Source of the DNA: Streptomyces sp. WM4235
GTDB taxonomy: Bacteria > Actinomycetota > Actinomycetes > Streptomycetales > Streptomycetaceae
Assembly: GCF_001279725.1 (NCBI RefSeq)
Contig: NZ_LGDE01000046.1
Coordinates: forward strand, 62,001-126,000
Reading direction: 5' to 3'
Length of the DNA: 64,000 nt
How positions within the stretch are numbered: the stretch's first letter is position 1; the number at the start of each line of letters is the position of its first letter. Shown piece by piece: positions 7,284-16,045 of this stretch. A program made the position numbers and the translations under genes. Under the pieces are notes generated by a model. That model made no database searches. It saw only the letters and a program-made list of their open reading frames with translations, and was not told where the DNA came from.

Positions 7284-8246
7284 TCAGACCGTCAGGACCA
7301 CCTTGCCGAAGAGGTCTCCGGACGCGAGCTTCTCGAAGCCCTCGCGCGCCCGGTCCAGCGGCAGCACCTCGTCGATGACCGGCCGCAGGCCCGTGGCCGC
7401 ACAGAAGGACAGCAGGTCTTCCAGCTCGTCCTTCGAGCCCATGGTCGAGCCGACCACCTTCAGCTCCAGGAAGAAGATGCGGGTCAGTTCCGCGTGCGCC
7501 GGGCGGTCGCCGCTCGTCGCGCCGGAGATGACCAGGGTTCCGCCGGGCCGCAGGGACTTGATCGAGTGCGACCAGGTGGCGGCGCCGACCGTCTCGATCA
7601 CCGCGTCCACCCGCTGCGGCAGTCGGGCCCCCGGCTCGAACGCGTCCACCGCGCCCAGCTCCACCGCCCGCTCGCGCTTGGCCTCGTCCCGACTGGTGGC
7701 GAAGACGCGCAGGCCCGCCGCCTTGCCCAGGGCGATGGCGGCGGTGGCGACCCCGCCGCCCGCGCCCTGAACCAGGACGGAGTCCCCGGGCCGCACGCCG
7801 GCGTTGGTGAACAGCATCCGGTACGCCGTCAGCCAGGCGGTGGGGAGGCAGGCGGCCTCCTCGAAGGACAGCTCGGCGGGCTTGCGCAGGACGTTCCAGG
7901 CGGGGACGGTCACCTGCTCGGCGAAGGTGCCCTGGTAGCACTCGGTCAGGATCGAGCGCGGCTCGTCGGGGCCGACCCCGTGGCCGCTCTGGCCGATCAC
8001 GGAGTGCAGGACGACCTCGTTGCCGTCCTGGTCGATCCCGGCGGCGTCGCAGCCGAGGATCATGGGCAGTTTTTCCTCGCCGAGGCCGACTCCGCGCAGC
8101 GACCACAGGTCGTGGTGGTTGAGCGAGGCGGCCTTGACGTTCACGGTCACCCAGCCGGGGCGGGCCTCGGGGGCGGGGCGGTCGCCCAGCTCAAGGCCGC
8201 TCAGCGGCTGGTCTCGGTCGATTCGGGCGGCGTAGGCAGCGAACAT
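7284..8246 (-). CDS. Zinc-binding-type / quinone oxidoreductase (MDR superfamily)
   Basis: NAD(P)H-dependent medium-chain dehydrogenase/reductase of 320 residues. The N-terminal GroES-like domain carries VKAASLNHHDLWSLRG, and the Rossmann domain begins at VLVQGAGGGVATAAIALGKAAG (about residues 150-171), with ALGAVDAFEPG-like strands after it. The cysteines of classical zinc alcohol dehydrogenases are not evident, so a quinone-reductase-like enzyme is more likely despite the family name. The ATG at 8246 lies 8 nt after TAGCGT (minus strand, 8255-8260), again leaderless. A small TACCG-AG-CGGTA dyad (8259-8270) overlaps this -10. The substrate is unknown. Confidence 0.85.
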   Translation of the reverse strand: MFAAYAARIDRDQPLSGLELGDRPAPEARPGWVTVNVKAASLNHHDLWSLRGVGLGEEKLPMILGCDAAGIDQDGNEVVLHSVIGQSGHGVGPDEPRSILTECYQGTFAEQVTVPAWNVLRKPAELSFEEAACLPTAWLTAYRMLFTNAGVRPGDSVLVQGAGGGVATAAIALGKAAGLRVFATSRDEAKRERAVELGAVDAFEPGARLPQRVDAVIETVGAATWSHSIKSLRPGGTLVISGATSGDRPAHAELTRIFFLELKVVGSTMGSKDELEDLLSFCAATGLRPVIDEVLPLDRAREGFEKLASGDLFGKVVLTV

Positions 8247-8646
8247 GCCGCCAGACGCTACCGCTCGGTAGCCGGGCCTGACCAGAGGCGTCAGGTCGGC
8301 GGGGGAGTTGAGCGGAATGGCCGATCCATCCCCAAGTACCCGCCGTACCAGTTGGTTTGTGCGGCGAGGGCGCCCAATCGGAACGTCGGGATCAAGTCGG
8401 GATCGGGGGTAACATTCTGGCCGTGCGGTGATGCTCGCCATGAGCCTGTCATTTTCCGCCCGTGGTCCCGTCCGGCGCTCTCGCCCGACGGTGACCCCTC
8501 ATGACCGCCCGGCTCGACCGGGCGACGGACGGAGCGACCCCTCCCGGTTCGGGGGCCGGGAGGGTGCGTTCTCGGCGCGGACGCCGGCCCTTCACGCTCG
8601 GGCACGTCCGCCGGGCCGGCCCCCCGATGCCGGGGCCCGGACGCGA
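8247..8646. other. 400-bp region without a convincing gene
   Basis: Between the oxidoreductase and the malic enzyme terminator I see no ORF with Streptomyces codon bias. The first half is less GC-rich than its surroundings. TAACAT at 8410-8415 (plus) is followed 7 nt later by GTG-CGG-TGA, and the TGA overlaps an ATG at 8430 whose frame runs to 8649 without recognisable features. A leader or a small RNA is possible. Confidence 0.4.
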
Positions 8647-8683
8647 TGAAGGCCCGGCCGGAGTGGATCCGACCGGGCCTTCA
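8647..8683 (-). terminator. Hairpin downstream of malic enzyme
   Basis: An 11-bp perfect stem (8647-8657 with 8673-8683) lies about 37 bp beyond the malic enzyme stop. It has no long T-run, as is common for Streptomyces terminators. Confidence 0.6.
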
Positions 8684-8719
8684 CCCGTACAGCTCAGTGT
8701 CACGAACGGACCGTGACGG

Positions 8720-9922
8720 TCAGACCAGACGGGCCACGCCGTCGGCCTTCGCCGCCGCGGCGACCGCGGCCGTGACGGCCTCGGCGACGCGCGCGTCGAA
8801 CGGAGACGGGATGACGTAGTCGGCCGCGAGCTCGTCACCCACGACGCCGGCGATGGCGTCGGCGGCGGCGATCTTCATGCCCTCGGTGATCCGGGTCGCG
8901 CGCACCTTGAGGGCGCCCGCGAAGATGCCCGGGAAGGCCAGCACGTTGTTGATCTGGTTCGGGAAGTCCGAACGGCCGGTCGCCACGACCGCCGCGTACT
9001 TGTGCGCGACGTCCGGGTGGACCTCCGGGTTCGGGTTGGCCATGGCGAAGACGAAGCAGTCCTTCGCCATCGTGGCCACCGCCGCCTCGGGGACGGTGCC
9101 GCCGGAGACGCCGATGAAGACGTCCGCGCCCGCGAGGGCGCTCTCCAGGGAGCCGGTCCGGCCCGTCTTGTTGGTCAGGCCCGCGATCTCCGCCTTGACG
9201 TCCGTCAGGTCGGAGCGGTCCGCGGAGACGACGCCCTTGCGGTCGGTGACGCACACGTCGCCGATGCCCGCGTCCACGAGGATCTTGGCGATGGCGATGC
9301 CCGCCGCGCCCGCGCCGGAGATGACCGCACGCAGGTCGCCGAGGGTGCGACCGGTGAGCTTCGCCGCGTTGCGCATGGCGGCCAGCGTCACGATGGCCGT
9401 GCCGTGCTGGTCGTCGTGGAAGATCGGGATGTCCAGGGCTTCCTGGAGCCGACGCTCGATCTCGAAGCAGCGGGGCGCGGAGATGTCTTCCAGGTTGACC
9501 CCGCCGAAGGAGGGCGCGAGACGGATGACCGTCTCGATGATCTCGTCCGTGTCCTTGGTGGCGAGCGCGATCGGGACCGCGTCGACACCGCCGAACTGCT
9601 TGAACAGGATCGCCTTGCCCTCCATCACGGGGAGGGAGGCCTCGGGACCGATGTCCCCGAGGCCGAGAACGGCCGTGCCGTCCGTGACGACGGCGACCAC
9701 GTTGGACTTCCAGGTGTACTCGTTGACGAGTTCCGGGTTCTCCGCGATGGCGCTGCAGACCTTCGCCACACCGGGCGTGTACGCGAGGGACAGGTCGTCC
9801 TTGTCGCGGACCGGCACGGTGGCCTGCACGGCCATCTTGCCGCCCCGGTGCAGCGCGAACACCGCGTCGGGGTTGTTGTCCGTCACGCTGTCGCTGCGAG
9901 GATTGACGATCTCCGCTGCCAC
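8720..9922 (-). CDS. NAD(P)-dependent malic enzyme
   Basis: Oxidative decarboxylation of malate to pyruvate with NAD(P)+ reduction, linking the TCA cycle to pyruvate and NADPH supply; cytosolic, 400 residues. It is the short bacterial form. Visible landmarks are LAYTPGVAKVC, the catalytic region around GKAILFKQFGGVDAVP, the metal-binding NLEDI-SAP and FHDDQHGTAIV segments, and the nucleotide-binding GAGAAGIAIAKIL motif. The start is the GTG at 9922 with AGGGG about 9 nt upstream. Cofactor preference cannot be read with certainty. The adjacent transporter operon is divergent and 526 bp away. Confidence 0.92.
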   Translation of the reverse strand: MAAEIVNPRSDSVTDNNPDAVFALHRGGKMAVQATVPVRDKDDLSLAYTPGVAKVCSAIAENPELVNEYTWKSNVVAVVTDGTAVLGLGDIGPEASLPVMEGKAILFKQFGGVDAVPIALATKDTDEIIETVIRLAPSFGGVNLEDISAPRCFEIERRLQEALDIPIFHDDQHGTAIVTLAAMRNAAKLTGRTLGDLRAVISGAGAAGIAIAKILVDAGIGDVCVTDRKGVVSADRSDLTDVKAEIAGLTNKTGRTGSLESALAGADVFIGVSGGTVPEAAVATMAKDCFVFAMANPNPEVHPDVAHKYAAVVATGRSDFPNQINNVLAFPGIFAGALKVRATRITEGMKIAAADAIAGVVGDELAADYVIPSPFDARVAEAVTAAVAAAAKADGVARLV

Positions 9923-10448
9923 TTTCTTGACCCCTTAAGTCTTTAATCGTTGAGGGTGGCCACTCCTGGTTAAGGGGTGGGCGGGCACCGCGTCCGTGCT
10001 CCGCATCGACGGTTGGCCCGTCTCCGCGAAGAGGGAGGTTCGTACGCGCGGGCGCGCCGCACGCGCGCCCTGAGCCCCGGATGAGGGGTGTAAGGATCTG
10101 TTCTACCCGAAGAACGCTCGCTCAGACGAGTCGATTCCCGCTCGATCGTAGGCCGCTTGTCCGCGTTTTGGCGAAAAGTCCAAACCTTGCTGTCCAATGG
10201 GCGAGACGCACCGCAAATACTGCGGAGAAAAGCCCTGGTCACAGCGCATAATCCCGCCGCGAAGCCCGTTCCCCGCAGTCCTGTTGGGCACCCCGGGTCG
10301 CCCGTTATCCGATTTTGACCTGACGGGCACCCTGAATGTCTCAGTCCGAATGGCAAGATGCCGTAATCACACAACGTCGCGACACTCGATGGTGCGTGCC
10401 CCGACCGTTCTCGGATGCTTTTTTCCCCACTGCCGGAGGAACCAGCTC
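9923..10448. other. 526-bp divergent intergenic region
   Basis: This region, between the malic enzyme and the transporter operon, is AT-richer than the genes and contains no supported ORF. A 9-bp inverted repeat (ACCCCTTAA at 9930-9938 with TTAAGGGGT at 9970-9978) lies just upstream of the malic enzyme start. Promoters for both directions must lie here, but no -35/-10 pair is unambiguous. Bases 10421-10426 are a T-run. Confidence 0.4.
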
Positions 10449-11408
10449 ATGACCGCAAGCACCACCCGTCGTACGACCGCCGCCCGGTCCCGGATCGCCG
10501 CGGCCGGTGCGATCGCGGTCGCCGGCGCCCTCATCCTCACCGGTTGTGGCGACCAGACCGACAAGGCGACCACCAGCCCGTCGGGTGCGGCGAACAGCGG
10601 CGCGCCGCTCTTCTCGAAGCTTCCGAAGAAGATCCAGGACGCCGGTGTCATCAAGGTCGGCACGGACGCCACCTACGCGCCGATGGAATTCACCCAGGGC
10701 GGCAAGATCGTCGGCGTCGACCCCGGTGTCGCCGACGCCATGGCCAAGCAGCTCGGTGTGAAGTTCCAGTTCGAGTCGGGCACCTTCAACACCCTGGTCG
10801 GCAGCATGCAGACCGGGCGCACGGACATGGTCATGTCGTCGCTGACGGACACCAAGGCACGCCAGGGAGGCCTGGACGAGAAGGGCGCCAAGACCGGTGC
10901 CGGTGTCGACTTCGTCGACTACTTCTCCGCCTCGACCGGCATCCTCGTCAAGAAGGGCAACCCCGAGGGCATCAAGACCCTCGACGACCTCTGTGGCAAG
11001 AAGGTCGCCGTCCAGCGCGGCACGACCTACGAGCAGTCCGCCAAGGACCAGTCCGGGAAGTGCAAGGCTGCCGGCAAGGGCGAGATCGCCATCGAGTCCT
11101 TCGACACGGACGCCGAGGCTCAGACCCGAGTGAAGGCCGGCGGCGCCGTCGCCGACTTGAACGACTCCCCGGTCGCCGCGTACATCGCGCAGACCGCTGG
11201 TGGAGGCAACGACTTCGAGGCCGTCGCCAACCCGACCGACGCCGGCCTGTTCGGCATCGCGGTGGACAAGAAGAGCACCGAGCTGCGCGACGCGCTCAAG
11301 CAGGCCCTTGACGCGGTCATCAAGGACGGCACCTACAAGGCCGCCCTGGACAAGTGGAACGCGGGCTCCGGCGCCGTGACCGAGGCCAAGATCAACGCAG
11401 GCTCCTGA
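10449..11408 (+). CDS. Amino-acid ABC transporter substrate-binding lipoprotein
   Basis: Extracytoplasmic solute-binding protein of family 3, 319 residues, probably for glutamate or another polar amino acid. The signal peptide ends in the lipobox LTGC (cysteine at about residue 36), so it is membrane-anchored. The binding domain shows IKVGTDATYAPMEF at its start and VDFVDYFSASTGILVKKGN in the hinge region, both family hallmarks. The ATG at 10449 has GGAGGA 7 nt upstream; longer in-frame extensions lack an RBS. It leads the operon with a permease 39 bp later and then the ATPase. Confidence 0.92.
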   Translation: MTASTTRRTTAARSRIAAAGAIAVAGALILTGCGDQTDKATTSPSGAANSGAPLFSKLPKKIQDAGVIKVGTDATYAPMEFTQGGKIVGVDPGVADAMAKQLGVKFQFESGTFNTLVGSMQTGRTDMVMSSLTDTKARQGGLDEKGAKTGAGVDFVDYFSASTGILVKKGNPEGIKTLDDLCGKKVAVQRGTTYEQSAKDQSGKCKAAGKGEIAIESFDTDAEAQTRVKAGGAVADLNDSPVAAYIAQTAGGGNDFEAVANPTDAGLFGIAVDKKSTELRDALKQALDAVIKDGTYKAALDKWNAGSGAVTEAKINAGS

Positions 11409-11447
11409 TCTCCGCGCACCACCGCAGCACACTGAAGGGCAGTCACC

Positions 11448-12388
11448 GTGACTGACAAGCTCGACAAGGTCCCGGGCCCGGCGGACACCCCGCCGCCCGG
11501 GGCCGTCCCCCCCGAGGCGATCAAGGCCATTCCGGTCCGCCACTACGGCCGCTGGATCAGCGCGGTGGTCGTCATCGGTCTGGTCGTGGCGCTCGCGCTC
11601 GCCTTCTCGCAGGGCAACGTGCGCTGGGCGACCGTCCCGGAGAAGCTGTTCGACCCGACCATCATCCGCGGCGTCGGCAACACCATCTGGATCAGCGTCG
11701 CCTCAATGGCCCTCGGTCTGGTGCTCGGTGTTCTCTTCGCCGTGATGCGGCTTTCGAAGAACCCGGTCACCAGCACCATCGCCTGGTTCTACATCTGGCT
11801 CTTCCGCGGCACCCCGGTGTACGTGCAGCTCCTCATCTGGTTCAACCTCGCCCTGATCTTCCCGATCCTGAACCTCGGGTTCTACAAGGACGAGATGACC
11901 CAGGTCATGACGCCGTTCCTGGCCGCCCTGCTGGGACTTGGTCTCAACGAGGGCGCGTACATGGCGGAGATCGTCCGGGCCGGCATCCAGTCGGTCGACG
12001 AAGGCCAGACCGAGGCCTCGCACGCGCTCGGCATGACCCGCACGCAGACCATGCGCCGGGTCGTGCTGCCGCAGGCCATGCGGGTGATCGTGCCGCCGTC
12101 GGGCAACGAGTTCATCAACATGCTCAAGACCTCGTCGCTCGTCGTCGCCGTGCAGTACTTCGACCTGCTGCGCGCGGCCCAGGACATCGCGTCCACCTCG
12201 TTCGCGGTGATGGAGATGTTCTTCGTCGCGTCGATCTGGTACCTCGCCCTGACCAGTGTGTTCAGCGTCGGCCAGTACTACCTGGAGCGCCGCTACGCCC
12301 GTGGTGCGCTGCGCTCTCTGCCGCCGACGCCGCTGCAGAAGATCAAGGCGAAACTGTCCAGCTTCTCGAACCGCAAGGCGGTGGCCTG

Positions 12389-12389
<1 letters not shown>
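11448..12389 (+). CDS. Amino-acid ABC transporter permease (HisM type)
   Basis: Inner-membrane permease of 313 residues for the preceding binding protein. A Pro-rich cytoplasmic N-terminus is followed by a first membrane segment (about 38-60) and the conserved block with the EAA loop, [29 protein letters not shown] (about 189-217), which contacts the ATPase. It starts at the GTG at 11448 with AAGGG 8 nt upstream and overlaps the ATPase start as TGATG. Only one permease gene is present, so the channel is probably a homodimer, unlike the two-permease gluABCD arrangement. Confidence 0.92.
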
Positions 12390-13153
<764 letters not shown>

Positions 13154-13164
13154 CCGATCGACGC

Positions 13165-13204
13165 ACGGGAGGGGCGGTACGGATTTCCGTACCGCCCCTC
13201 CCGT
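13165..13204 (+). terminator. Strong intrinsic terminator of the ABC operon
   Basis: A perfect 19-bp stem (13165-13183 with 13186-13204) with a TT loop follows the ATPase stop by 11 bp. No T-run is present. It may also serve the convergent methyltransferase gene. Confidence 0.85.
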
Positions 13205-13235
13205 CGTTCCCGGACCGGCCGCCCGGGCGCGGGGC

Positions 13236-14006
13236 CTACTTCAGGCCGAGGACCAGCGCGTCCGAGGGGGAGCGCCAGACCGTGCGGGCCTCGGCGAAAC
13301 CGGCCTCGCGCAGGGTGCGGGCGTGCCAGGCGTCGTCCGGGGTGTCCCCGTCGGCGTGCTCGCCGAATATCTCGTAGCGGCGCTTCGTCGGCTCGGCGAG
13401 CAGCGGGTCGGCCGCTGCCAGCGCCCACCAGCCGGCCCAGTCGACGGCGCCGGCGGCCCGGGCCCGGTCCATGCCGGCGTGCCGTTGGGCGCGGTCGGCG
13501 GCGTTGAGCCGCGGGGTGGTGGGATCGGGCATGTGGTCGGCGTTCATGAAGACCCCGCCCTCGCGCACGAGCGGGGCGATCTGCCCGTAGAGCACCGTGA
13601 GCCGCGGGCTGTGCAGCCAGTGCAGGGCGGTGGCGGTCAGTACCGCGTCGTACGTGTCGTGCGGCAGCGCCGCGGTCCAGTCGGGGTCCTTGAGGTCCGC
13701 GGTCACGAAGGTGACCCGGGGGTCGCCCTCGAAGTGGCCGCGGGCGATCGTCAGCAGGGCCGGGTCCAGGTCCACGCCCGTACTGCGGGCCTCCGGGAAC
13801 CTCTTGAGCACGCGGTCCGTGATACTTCCCGTACCGCACGCGAGATCCAGAACCCGGGGAGCGGGTCCCACCAGTGCCTCGACCATGTCCAGCATCACCC
13901 GGAACCGCTCCTCGCGGTCGGGCATGTACCACTCCTGCTGCCGGTCCCAGCAGGCCTGCCAGGCCTGCCAGTCCCCGACGGCCACCGGATTCGACGCTTC
14001 GGTCAT
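13236..14006 (-). CDS. Class I SAM-dependent methyltransferase
   Basis: Predicted methyltransferase of 256 residues and unknown substrate. Motif I is VLDLACGTGSI (about residues 52-62), followed by an acidic loop at GVDLDP and the post-II region VTADLKDPDW, matching the Rossmann-like SAM fold. The N-terminal YMPDREERFRVMLDMV helix is common in small-molecule methyltransferases. It is divergent from the CGNR regulator at 14089, with 82 bp between them, so the CGNR protein may regulate it; that link is inference. Confidence 0.85.
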   Translation of the reverse strand: MTEASNPVAVGDWQAWQACWDRQQEWYMPDREERFRVMLDMVEALVGPAPRVLDLACGTGSITDRVLKRFPEARSTGVDLDPALLTIARGHFEGDPRVTFVTADLKDPDWTAALPHDTYDAVLTATALHWLHSPRLTVLYGQIAPLVREGGVFMNADHMPDPTTPRLNAADRAQRHAGMDRARAAGAVDWAGWWALAAADPLLAEPTKRRYEIFGEHADGDTPDDAWHARTLREAGFAEARTVWRSPSDALVLGLK

Positions 14007-14088
14007 CCCGAACCCCTTTATGCGTAATACCCTCGAACGTGTAGTAGCTGTTACCGCAGACCCTAATCCGCAGCCGTAAGGACTACAA

Positions 14089-14718
14089 GTGGAACTGGCC
14101 CATTACTCGGACTATGCCGTGCGCCTGGTCAACACCGAGGAGCCGGCCCGCAGCAAGGACTCGCTCACCTCGGTGGACGCCGTCCGCGCGCTCTTCGGGG
14201 CCAGCACCCAGATGGCCCGTCGGGTCACCGACACCGACGTCACCCGCTTCCGCAACGTCCGCGGCCGGCTGCGCTCCGTCTTCGAGGCCGCCGACGGCGG
14301 CGACCACGTGCTCGCCGTCGACCTGCTGAACTCCCTGCTCATGGAGTTCCCCGTCAGCCCCCAGGTCTCCGGGCACGAGACCCTCGACGACGACGGCCGC
14401 CCCGACTGGCACATCCACCTCGCCGAACACCCCTCGAACGCCTCTGCCGGCTACGCCGCCATGGCCTCCTTCGGGCTGGCCTTCCACCTCACCGCGCACG
14501 GCCCGGAGCGCCTGGGCCTGTGTCAGGCGGCGCCCTGTCGCAACGCCTACCTCGACACCTCCACCAACCGGTCCCGTCGCTACTGCTCCGACCGCTGCGC
14601 CACCCGCGCGAACGTGGCCGCCTACCGGGCCCGCAAGCGCCTTGAGGCGGACGAGTCCGCACGCAGCGGACGCACCGCCGAGACCGCCCAGGACAGCCAG
14701 GTCCTCAGCGAACGCTGA
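14089..14718 (+). CDS. CGNR zinc-finger (ABATE domain) protein
   Basis: Probable DNA-binding regulator of 209 residues. The N-terminal two thirds is an ABATE-like domain (MELAHYSDYAVRLVNTEEP). The C-terminus has the CGNR finger: C(x)5C in LCQAAPCRNAYLDTS, then RRYCSDRCATRANVAAYRARK (about residues 145-185). The start is the GTG at 14089 with TAAGGA 6 nt upstream. Its last 97 bp overlap the 3' end of the convergent sodX gene on the other strand. Confidence 0.88.
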   Translation: MELAHYSDYAVRLVNTEEPARSKDSLTSVDAVRALFGASTQMARRVTDTDVTRFRNVRGRLRSVFEAADGGDHVLAVDLLNSLLMEFPVSPQVSGHETLDDDGRPDWHIHLAEHPSNASAGYAAMASFGLAFHLTAHGPERLGLCQAAPCRNAYLDTSTNRSRRYCSDRCATRANVAAYRARKRLEADESARSGRTAETAQDSQVLSER

Positions 14719-15050
14719 CCCTCCGGCCCCGAGGGCCGGGGCCGCCACCGCGCCAACGCCGTCGCCAGCACCAGCTCCGCGGGCACCGTCCCGTAGTCGG
14801 TGCTGTCGCCGGTCTCGTTGAACGGGTTGTCCCCGAGCACCCACCAGCCACCCGACCGCCGCTCCACCGCGCGCTTGACCACCAGCAGGTCCTGCTGGAA
14901 CGGGTGCCGCAGGACGACCACGTTCCCCGGACGCACGGGCGCCCCGTACCGGACGACCACCTGATCCCCGTGGACCAGCGTCGGGACCATCGACGGCCCG
15001 TACACGTCCACCACGCCCAAGCGCTTCCAGGCGCGCTTGTCCTCCACCAT
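14622..15050 (-). CDS. sodX: Nickel-type superoxide dismutase maturation protease
   Basis: S26-family (LexA/signal-peptidase-like) peptidase of 142 residues that removes the SodN propeptide to expose the N-terminal histidine needed for nickel binding. The serine is in YGPSMVPTL (about residue 19) and the lysine in LLVVKRAVE (about 54), followed by the GGWWVLGDNP box. I chose the ATG at 15050 because GGAGG lies 6 nt upstream. It is divergent from sodN across 171 bp, the usual arrangement. Its 3' end overlaps the CGNR gene by 97 bp. Confidence 0.92.
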   Translation of the reverse strand: MVEDKRAWKRLGVVDVYGPSMVPTLVHGDQVVVRYGAPVRPGNVVVLRHPFQQDLLVVKRAVERRSGGWWVLGDNPFNETGDSTDYGTVPAELVLATALARWRPRPSGPEGQRSLRTWLSWAVSAVRPLRADSSASRRLRAR

Positions 15051-15221
15051 GAGCGACCTCCTCGTCCCCTCCGCATGCTGCCGCATGGGTCCGTACATTC
15101 GCTCACCGCGGGCGCCGCGACGCTGGACTTTTGTCCTAAGCCCGCAGGGGCGCCCGCGAATTCCGGTCGGCCAGCGAGTAATCTCCCCCTTGAGAAGACG
15201 ATCACGAGGAGGACAAACTCC

Positions 15222-15617
15222 ATGCTTTCCCGCCTCTTCGCCCCCAAGGCGAAGGTCTCCGCCCACTGTGACCTGCCCTGCGGCGTGTACGACCCGGCCC
15301 AGGCCCGTATCGAGGCCGAGTCGGTCAAGGCCGTCCAGGAGAAGTACCAGGCCAACGACGACGCGGACTTCCGCGCCCGCGCGATCACCATCAAGGAGCA
15401 GCGCGCCGAGCTGGCCAAGCACCACGTCTCGGTGCTGTGGAGCGACTACTTCAAGCCGCCGCACTTCGAGAAGTACCCCCAGCTCCACACGCTGGTCAAC
15501 GACACCCTGAAGGCCCTCTCGGCCGCCAAGGCGTCGAACGACCCGGCGACCGGTCAGAAGGCGCTCGACCTGATCGCCGAGATCGACCGCATCTTCTGGG
15601 AGACCAAGGCCGCCTGA
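15222..15617 (+). CDS. sodN: Nickel superoxide dismutase
   Basis: Converts superoxide to oxygen and hydrogen peroxide in the cytosol as a homohexamer. The protein has 131 residues; the first 14 (MLSRLFAPKAKVSA) are the propeptide and the mature enzyme should begin with the nickel hook HCDLPCGVYDP, where His1, Cys2 and Cys6 bind Ni. The ATG at 15222 has GAGGAGG 8 nt upstream. The divergent sodX supplies the processing enzyme. Nickel-dependent control by Nur is known in the genus; I did not identify a clear Nur box. Confidence 0.97.
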   Translation: MLSRLFAPKAKVSAHCDLPCGVYDPAQARIEAESVKAVQEKYQANDDADFRARAITIKEQRAELAKHHVSVLWSDYFKPPHFEKYPQLHTLVNDTLKALSAAKASNDPATGQKALDLIAEIDRIFWETKAA

Positions 15618-15631
15618 TCCAGGCCCGCGTC

Positions 15632-15681
15632 CCCATGACGAAGGGGCCCGACCGTTTCCGGTCGGGCCCCTTCGTCATGGG
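15632..15681. terminator. Bidirectional terminator after sodN
   Basis: A perfect 23-bp stem (15632-15654 with 15659-15681) with a TTTC loop lies between sodN and the convergent small gene, so it can stop transcription from both sides. Confidence 0.85.
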
Positions 15682-15728
15682 TGCCGCGAGGGACGTCGGG
15701 AAGTCCGCGGGGGACCGCCCGGCACCTG

Positions 15729-15914
15729 CTATTCCTCGTCCTCGTCCTCGTCGTCGAGACGCGCCAGCCAGGTGGCCAGCCGCTCCACCGGGACCTCGAA
15801 GTCCGGGTTCAGGTCGACGAAGGTGCGGAGCTGCTCGGCGAGCCACTCGAAAGTGACCTCCTCCTCGCCGCGCCGCTTCTCCAGCTCCTCGATGCCGCGA
15901 TCGGTGAAGTACAA
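15729..15914 (-). CDS. Small conserved actinobacterial protein (DUF6104-like)
   Basis: A 61-residue acidic protein of unknown function, starting MYFTDRGIEELEKRRGEEEV and ending in a DDEDEDEE tail. The sequence resembles the DUF6104 family as I recall it. The start is a TTG at 15914 with GGAG about 7 nt upstream. It is convergent with sodN and separated from it by the terminator. The charged tail suggests a soluble protein. Confidence 0.7.
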   Translation of the reverse strand: MYFTDRGIEELEKRRGEEEVTFEWLAEQLRTFVDLNPDFEVPVERLATWLARLDDEDEDEE

Positions 15915-16045
15915 GTCGGGCTCCGTGCCGTGATGAAGGTGTGCGTGGGGTGTTTCCCGCCAGGATAATCCCGGCTCGCGGCCAGGGCTCCCGCCCTCCC
16001 CGGCCCGCCGCTAGCCTGGATGGTCACGACCTGAGGGGGCGGGGG

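Noticed and set aside
8291..8605. Small minus-strand ORF upstream of the oxidoreductase
   Set aside because: Codon use lacks GC3 bias, no ribosome binding site is present, and no motif is visible.
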